NCBI GenBank assembly: GCA_002917075.1
Contig: NTMA01000063.1
Coordinates: 124,001-188,000, forward strand
Direction: 5' to 3'
Length of the DNA: 64,000 nt
From: Hawksworthiomyces lignivorus
Taxonomy: Eukaryota > Ascomycota > Sordariomycetes > Ophiostomatales > Ophiostomataceae
The position numbers were made by a program, and so were the translations under genes. The notes below the pieces were generated by a model. The model ran no database searches. It was not told where the DNA came from and worked only from the letters and a program-made list of their open reading frames with translations. Below are positions 57,309-64,000 of this stretch, piece by piece (positions within the stretch are counted from its first letter, which is position 1; every line of letters starts with the position of its first letter).

Positions 57309-59096
57309 TTAATAGCTCGAGATCTGCGCGGCACCCCAGTTGAACGAGTGATGTCTCTTCAGCGGCTCGACAACAAACCGCTCTAGGTCGACTTCAAACC
57401 TGCTAGAGTCAGACTTCAACGTCTGCGGTCCCACGTCGGTCAACACACGACACCGCAGGCATGCTTCGACAGCCCGCTGGTATTCTACGCCGATCTCTTC
57501 TTCGATTTCGTTGCTGTTGAGAATGTCAACGGCTGTGTAGTAGTCGGCTCTGTCAACGTCATGCGGCCACGTCTCCTCCTCGTTGTCGCTGCTAGTATCG
57601 AGCCGGATGTCTGAGAGGCGCTTCCCTAGGGCGAGCTCGATCAGAGCAAAGCCGAGCCGGACAAGCATAGGATCCAGGTTCCTGGATCTACTCCAGAATT
57701 TGGATGGCGCCGGGGGTGACGACGTGAGGCTGTGCCGGGGTAGATCCATGGGCCAGAACCGCTGCGTAATCACGAGATTGTACGATGAACCGTTTTGTGT
57801 CACAGAGAAATTCCGCCACGTCCATGTTTTCTCGATCCACGCGGTTGGGTGAAACTGAAGGATTGTCGATGCGAGGTTCATTGCCAGTTCCACGCGCACT
57901 CGCCGCGGCTTGCCCTCTGTCCCACAGGACGCCAACCACTCTTCCATGGAGACAATGTTCATCGACGTGTGCTGCCGTGGCGCGCGCACTGTGTATCGCT
58001 TGGCATCGTCTCCGAGCACACCTTGTAACTCTGATGTGTCTAGTGAGTTTGGAGGCGACTCCTTTACCATGTGGATCCACTGACAAAGATCGTCAATCTG
58101 CGTGAAATTCTGAACACTATGACTCTCGCTGTATTTGACCAGAAGTGCTGCGTGTTCGCATGGCATGGTAGACAAACTGCCTTGCCTTGTTCGAGACCAT
58201 GTCGACCTAATCCAATCACTTTTTGCTGCGTTAAAAAAAATAGCCACATATCTAATAACTGGTGTGCAGTCTACTCACCTCATAATATCGTCTTCATCAT
58301 CTGCATCACCATATGCAGTGGCGTCGCTCTCCATCGTACCAGACCGGTCTCGAAGGTGAAAATGGGACATGGCTCGCGCCAAGTCTACATATGGGAACAT
58401 AACCATTGTGTCCGTGACGGATAGATTGGCCTCATGGCCAGATGCGCAGCGGCAACGAAAACTCTTACAGAGGACATCGTGGAAGCCACTGTAAAATTGA
58501 GCATCAACTCGCTTCTGGCGCTCCTCTTGCGAAGTGCTCCTCTGGTGCGTTGGGTCATGCGTTCGTCTCGCATCAGCGTACACCGTATTTGAGCACGTTT
58601 TCAGGAACCTCCTAAACGCTTCGTTGTGAAATGCCAGACTATCGACACTCTTCTTGATCTCATCTTTCTTTAAAACGAGCTTCACATCTTTGAGCGTTGG
58701 CCGAGATTGAGGTTTTGTTGCCGAGTCCGCTCGTGGCTCGCCTAGTGTTTTCCGGAGGCTTGTCACAAGCCTCAGTATTTCGTTAATTTCATGCTCGATC
58801 ATATCATACCTCTCTTTGCCCAATCTGCTGACCAGCCGCTTGTTGAAGTCCTTGTCTTTCCAAATGCTCTCAAAGGTCTTATCACCATTGATCAGTCCCA
58901 GGCGATCCCTTGCGGACAGTTCTTCATCCCCTTGCAGAAGTTTGATCACCTCTTCCTTGAAAATGGCATGCTGCACCTTGATTGTCATGGCCCATCTTGA
59001 TGCCGATCCATCTTTGGAAGAGCCATAAACGTCTTTCACTGCACAAATGCCTTGCCATACTGTGAGCGCTAACCCGATCACTTCCATTCCCGACAT
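57309..59096 (-). CDS. DUF7580 protein with HeLo-like N-terminal region
   Basis: Exons are 59096..58279 and 58206..57309; the intron is phase 2 (GTGAGT to GGATTAG, 72 bp) and the product is 571 residues. The N terminus SGMEVIGLALTVWQGICAV resembles the hydrophobic first helix of fungal HeLo-like regions, followed by about 130 helical residues. Near 205-215 is F-HDVLCKSFRCRCASGHEANL, the Cys-rich opening of DUF7580. In exon 2, VELAMNLASTILQFHPTAWI, then LVRLGFALIELALGKRL, and EYQRAVEACLRCR fit the pseudokinase-like C-terminal part of that family. DUF7580 proteins are numerous in filamentous fungi and are suspected to belong to self/non-self recognition or signalling; biochemistry is not established as far as I know. 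The acceptor is inferred; nearer AG sites break the frame. Codon use is less GC3-biased than in the housekeeping genes. It is divergent from the NLR gene. Confidence 0.8.
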
Positions 59097-60586
59097 TTTG
59101 AACAGAAATATTTGACCGCTTAGCGAGATATTCTGCCTTTGATTGGAATGGGAAGCGAGATGGCAGCAGCAAATGTTGCCAAATGGAAATAAAGTATGTA
59201 CGGAAAGGAAAAAGGTCGAGAGTCGAGATGGAGGCGGCAACACTTGTTTCGACTGGTGCTTGGGAAATCTTAACACTTAACCAAGCCTCGCTTCTTTTTG
59301 TCAGTCATCAAAATTACGGCAGCGTATGACAACGAAGCACCAAATAAACGTCTAACAAATAAAGGTGTGCAATCTTTATGGCGCCAGAGCGACGCTAGAA
59401 AGAAAGGAGAGCCAAAGGGGAAGGTGAGTTGGCACAGATGGAAGAGCTGTCTCTGCTTCTCAAGTGCCGGGAACCTTGACCGACGACGTCAGGCAACAGA
59501 CCTACTCTGCCACACCCGAGAGAGACGAGCAATATTACAAATGCGGAATCTTGTCACAGCCTCGTGCTCAGATTGCCTGGTTTGCATTTGCCCGACATAG
59601 GACACGAGCTGTTTATACTGAATCGCACGTACTGATACGCCAGGCTCGGCTTTTGGCTGGTCCGTTTTTCTTGTGGGTGACACACTCCGGGCAACCTGTT
59701 CTCAAACTTTATTTGCTTATGCCTTCTCGTCTCAAAGATACATTGCTGATAGAGGATCAGGGTGGGATGCTTCCGTTCTCCCCGCCTCACATTTTTGTTG
59801 AAATGAACGGTTTGGTCTTATACCGCAACTGGCCGACTACCTATTAAAATGCAGCTAAAAGGCTCTTGCTGATCGGTTTTGGGCTCCGACCTAAGAAAGG
59901 ACAGCAGCCTACCTCTAGCTTTCCTCCAGCGTACTCCGTACCCCCCCTTTCTGTTCCCTCCATGCCAAGAGCATAGTGTCTCGGAAACGACGAGGAGCTA
60001 GATAATAAGGCTGACTCGATTCTAGCTGCGGAGAAACGACGCACCCTTTGTGCAAGGCGCACCACCAAGATGTGCAATTCCTTGTTTTTGGGCGCTGTTC
60101 ACGCCCGAAATAGGGAGGTCTAATCTCCTAGCTCATTATTGGAGCTCTTCACCCTAAATTGCTATCAGTACTCTCAGAGTGCGGCTGTGCTTAAGGCATC
60201 TACAAACGATTTCTCATCTCTTAAGAAGAATCATATGTAATCTCTAATTGGCTGCGACGTAAGAAACCAAGCCTTGTCGACAGAAAATTACACATTTCTA
60301 TATGCAATTAAGTCTCAAAAGGTTTCCGGACTCCCGGAGACTACCGACTGCCTCTAATATTTTGAATCCAATGTAGAGATCTATTCTTCATTTGTTCGCT
60401 GACGGTGGTGTTCCCAACTTTTTGTACACAATAGGAAAATCTTACAATCTCACCAGGTGAAGAATATCTTGTGCCTAAGATCACGTCGTATAGTGCGTGT
60501 AGCTATTTGTATTTGTATTTGGCTTGCTATTTCCGTTCAAGACAGGAAACGATCTGAGAGCCTCTTTCATCTGAATCAGCACTGCG
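59097..60586. promoter_or_regulatory. Divergent intergenic region between DUF7580 and NLR genes
   Basis: 1.49 kb with no supported gene. The left part is the DUF7580 promoter. Around 60085-60150 are closely spaced short inverted repeats (GGGCG/CGCCC, GGAG/CTCC, AGCTC/GAGCT). The right part is AT-rich and holds the NLR promoter. Confidence 0.45.
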
Positions 60587-63500
60587 ATGGAGAAGCCAAC
60601 TTCTATATACGAGTCCTTCGGTAGAAAGAAACGAGATCTTGTGAAGGCTGTCATTGCTGCTCGATACGAGGATGCATTATTAACCTTCAAGAAACTCTGT
60701 TCGAAATTCATACCACTCGCTCAAGCTTTGCCTGGATTAGAGAAGCACAACCAAAGCCTCGAAGACATTTTCTTGCGCTTCACCACCTGGAGCACGGAAA
60801 CAGGGGCCGAGGACCAAAGCTTGGATCACAAACTTCGTAGGTCAAAAGACCTACAAAAAACCGTTGCCGAAGCAATTCAAGAGCTTCAGGAGTCTCTCGA
60901 TAGAGGTAACGCGACCCCTAAAGCAAATATGAACTTACGTCCTGGATATTGCATTCTGACCATTAACTAGTTCTTCAACTTCTGGAAGACGACCAGCTCC
61001 AACAATGGAGAAACCGCGTTGGCGAAGGTCAAGATGATAGCCCAGTGCTATCTGCGGAAGCTATACTTCTAGCAGACGAGGATATCGGTAATCGAAATGG
61101 ATTGCTGCAGATAAATCGCACCAAAAATGCATTGTTTGATGAAATACCAATGTCTAGACTGTCGGATGCCATATCCGAGGGGCTCTCCTTGATTAAGGCG
61201 CGTGTGAAAGATTTGATAAAGCTTGGCCCTAGCCTGGAACATCCTTATCCGATAGATATTGACACCTACTCTTCCAACCTCAGCAATGCAAGTGACGTCG
61301 GCGACCAGCAAGACATTGACCAGGCAAAGGAGCAATTTCCATTTGCATCTCGAATACTGCAGAATCGCATTGGTCGTGCTAACTGGAAACGTCGAATCGC
61401 ACAGATGATGGTGCGGGACCAGATTCGCGAAGTTGACAGAACTCATCGTCCTAGGACAGGAAACAAAAAGCAACATCACCGGGAGGTGGCTCAAGATGCA
61501 TTCAACTTTCAAACGCCAACCCTGAAAATAGAAAGAAGATCAAGCGAGACAGCACAGAACACGTATCTGCCGCTGATGTCTATACCCGCCAGCAGTACCG
61601 CCCCCTCCGACACAGCGTCCATTTTCGATAAAGATCCTGTCCACCCTGGGCTTCTGCGCGCTGGTTCAGCCACCACATTATCAACGATGACGACATTTGA
61701 TTCCAAAAAGTTCCAGGCCACGATTCAGAATGTGTCACAGCAACCACAGACAGCGAACGAGCCAATCTTTCCAAAGCTCCCTCTTCGGCTGACCGACCTG
61801 CCCAAAGGAAAGACGCAACTATTTACGTGCAGGTTCTGCGGCTATGATCTCGAGGCCGGTGGCAAGATTCGGACAGAGGAAGACTGGCACCAGCACTTAC
61901 TCAAAGACTTGGAGCCTTATCTCTGCACATTCGACAAATGCTTCAGCGCGCAAGAGACCTACTGGCACAGAGACGAGTGGTACCGCCATGAGCTAGAATC
62001 TCACCGCATCCAGATGGTATGGCCTTGCCCTGCATGTCTGGAGGAGTTCGATAGCAAGGACGAGGCAACAGATCACTTGGTCCAAACTCATGGCAGTGAA
62101 TTCGAGGACGAGAGAGAAGCAGACATGCTGAAATCAACGCTGGCGCAGACGTTTTCCGGCCAGACCTTGGGTGCCCAGATATGCCCGCTGTGCGGGGCGA
62201 AGGTGGAAGCCAGTGCCTGCAAAAAGCACATCGGTCGGCATCTCGAATTCTTTGCTCTTTTGTCTGTTGCAAATGACTATACATCCGACGAAGACGATTC
62301 AGATGAGATCTTCTCGCAGAGCGATGATGCCATGTCCGAGCGCGGGAGGAAAGAGTTAGTGCTGAACACGTTTGTCAGAGAGCAGTTCAAATTTAACCTA
62401 GAACGGGGTAAACTGCCACCGGACCTGCTTATGGACGGAAATAACCAAATCGATCTTCTTGACGACATGTCTGAATATGACGACTCCAAGGACTCGGAGT
62501 CGCTCGCCCCAGGCGATCAGCAAGGCGAGCCGGGGAACATGTTGATAGAAAAGATGCTCTACACGGGCAGTGCAGCTGCGGACGATGCTGGCGACCGTAG
62601 TAGAGAAATGTTCGAGCAAGATCTGCGGGGCAGCCGGCTAGTAGCGCATGCTTCAGCGCGCCAACGGCCACGCCGTTATCCTGAGCTTGCGCAGTGGATG
62701 GGTGGGCCACCTTCGTCGACCTCGTCGAGCGAAAAGCTGCCTCTTCTGCGCACTTGGTCCTTTCCACGCAATTGCGACTTCATAGGCCGCGACCAGGAGC
62801 TGGCTAACCTGTACAAAATCCTGTCGGAGCCCGGCCGTGTGTGTGTGGTCAGCGGCGAAGGTGGCATGGGCAAGACGGCACTAGCTGTAGAGTACACCTG
62901 GCGCTTCGAGCAAAGCTACCACTACATCTTCTGGGTTCAGGCGGAGACCCCTGTTGGATCATGCGATACTTTTTGTCAGATTGCTGTGCAGCTGCGGCTC
63001 GCTCCTGATGGTACTGACCAGGATACGCTGATCCGGCTAGGTCGCGAGTTCCTTGAGAATATAAGAGATAAGCGATGGCTTATGGTCTTGGATAATGTCG
63101 ATAGGTGGGATGACATTGACATATATACGCCGACCAAGACGTCAATAACGCAAGGATCCATATTGATTACGACTCGACACGAGAGCTTCACGGCGCCTTC
63201 GCGGCCGGTCAATTACTTCCGCGTCCAGCTGCAGGATCTGAGTTTGGACGAGGGTAGAAAACTGCTTGTACACGGCTTGCCGGAAGAATTGCGACCTAAG
63301 GGGATTCGCGACCCAGAATACAAAGTCGCTGGAGAGATCGCCGAACTCGTAGGACTTCCGCTGTTAATCGTGTACATATCCGGGTATATCAGGAAATCTG
63401 ATTGCACGCTTTTGGAGTTCTGGGAGTATTGGAATGAGTGGCGCCCGAATTATGCACGGAACGGTAGTCAAAATACTGGGGGCAGTAACGACAGGTCCGA

Positions 63501-64000
63501 CTCGAGCGGCCGAGAAGCTGTCTTCTATATGGCACTCTCGGATCTTGGCCGTGATGAGTTGAAGCTGCTAAAGATTATGGCTTTTCTGAACAGCGACGGG
63601 ATACAACGAGAGGCTCTTGAATGGAACGATCCCTCCAAGCCTGGCCCAACATATCTGAAGAAGAGCCGGTAAGTTCAGAAAGCGTGTTAGACGCGTCGAT
63701 TTGCTAATGAGAATGCTGACACGGTTTATTGCTACAGGCTTCGAGTTATCATTAGCAAGCTCAAGGGCCACGGTTTTGTCAGTGAGAAGAAGCAAGGGGA
63801 CAGCGAGATCTACAATGTCCATCGTCTGATGCAATCCAAGCTGCTGCAAGACATGAATGGAAACCGAGAAGAGCGAGATGAGATATTTTACATAGCTTTC
63901 GATCTTATTCGCAATCGCCTCCCGCGGCCATCGCTCAACACGCCCGATCCAGCCAAATGGAACGCATTCAAAGAGTATCTTCCACATGTGCTCAGCCTAC
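60587..64000 (+). CDS. NB-ARC (NLR/STAND) protein with C2H2-type zinc-finger region, 3' partial
   Basis: Exons are 60587..60905, 60971..63668 and 63738..>64000 (phases 1 and 2). At least 1094 residues are in view, cut by the window end. Residues 1-130 are helical, without a named fold. Residues 393-535 hold several C2H2-like fingers: CRFCGYDL, CTFDKCFSAQ..H..H, CPACLEEF..H..H, and CPLCGAKVEA...HIGRHLEFFALLSV. The last is a pattern recurrent in fungal signalling proteins. After an acidic linker comes a nucleotide-binding domain: Walker A GEGGMGKT at 735-742, Walker B WLMVLDNVD near 809, sensor GSILITTRH, GLPLLIVYISG. An HRLMQ near 1034 stands in the MHD/winged-helix position. Such proteins oligomerise on ligand sensing through C-terminal repeats and trigger responses including regulated cell death. 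The repeat domain, expected to be TPR, WD40 or ankyrin, lies beyond the window. Confidence 0.9.

Overview
The window is nuclear DNA of a filamentous ascomycete (Pezizomycotina, most likely a Sordariomycete). The evidence is short spliceosomal introns (mostly 50-200 bp, GTAAGT/GTATGT-type donors, CTAAC-like branch sites, C/TAG acceptors), strongly GC3-biased housekeeping genes, monocistronic genes on both strands, CT-rich core promoters, long microsatellite-rich intergenic DNA, and families typical of these fungi (fungal NB-ARC/STAND protein, DUF7580 protein, CmcJ-like oxygenase). I cannot name the genus. I see no rRNA, tRNA, CRISPR array or intact transposon.

Layout. 1-3.3 kb: 3' part of a SANT-domain (Snt1-like) corepressor gene. 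4.2-5.6 kb: serine hydrolase of the beta-lactamase/LovD type. 6.2-10.1 kb: the polarity factor Bud6/Aip3 (minus). 11.8-13.1 kb: TetX-like FAD monooxygenase (minus). 16.4-19.0 kb: F-box protein. 20.7-21.9 kb: mitochondrial phosphate carrier. 23.5 kb: small Ser/Thr-rich secreted protein. 24.8-25.2 kb: Dph3 (minus). 26.0-30.6 kb: Ede1-type endocytic EH-domain scaffold (minus). 33.1-35.1 kb: alpha-tubulin with five introns (minus). 36.6-40.2 kb: Mtr4 RNA helicase (minus), divergent from cox8 at 41 kb. 41.8-44.5 kb: PPR protein (minus). 44.9-45.2 kb: degenerate tandem repeat. 45.9-46.7 kb: mitoribosomal protein mS23/Rsm25. 47.1-48.0 kb: Alg14 (minus), divergent from Ima1 at 48.6-51.5 kb.

From about 51.5 kb the window turns accessory: a low-complexity anchored protein, an internally duplicated 117-residue protein, a CmcJ-like oxygenase, then a divergent pair at the right end, a DUF7580 protein (minus) and a zinc-finger NLR (plus, cut by the window end). 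Codon use in that pair is visibly less GC3-biased. The pair is the best candidate here for an undescribed system, a fungal non-self recognition or cell-death module.

Gene models were joined by hand from splice signals, and each junction reported keeps frame. The housekeeping genes are unrelated neighbours covering transcription control, polarity and endocytosis, the cytoskeleton, RNA surveillance, glycosylation and mitochondrial function.
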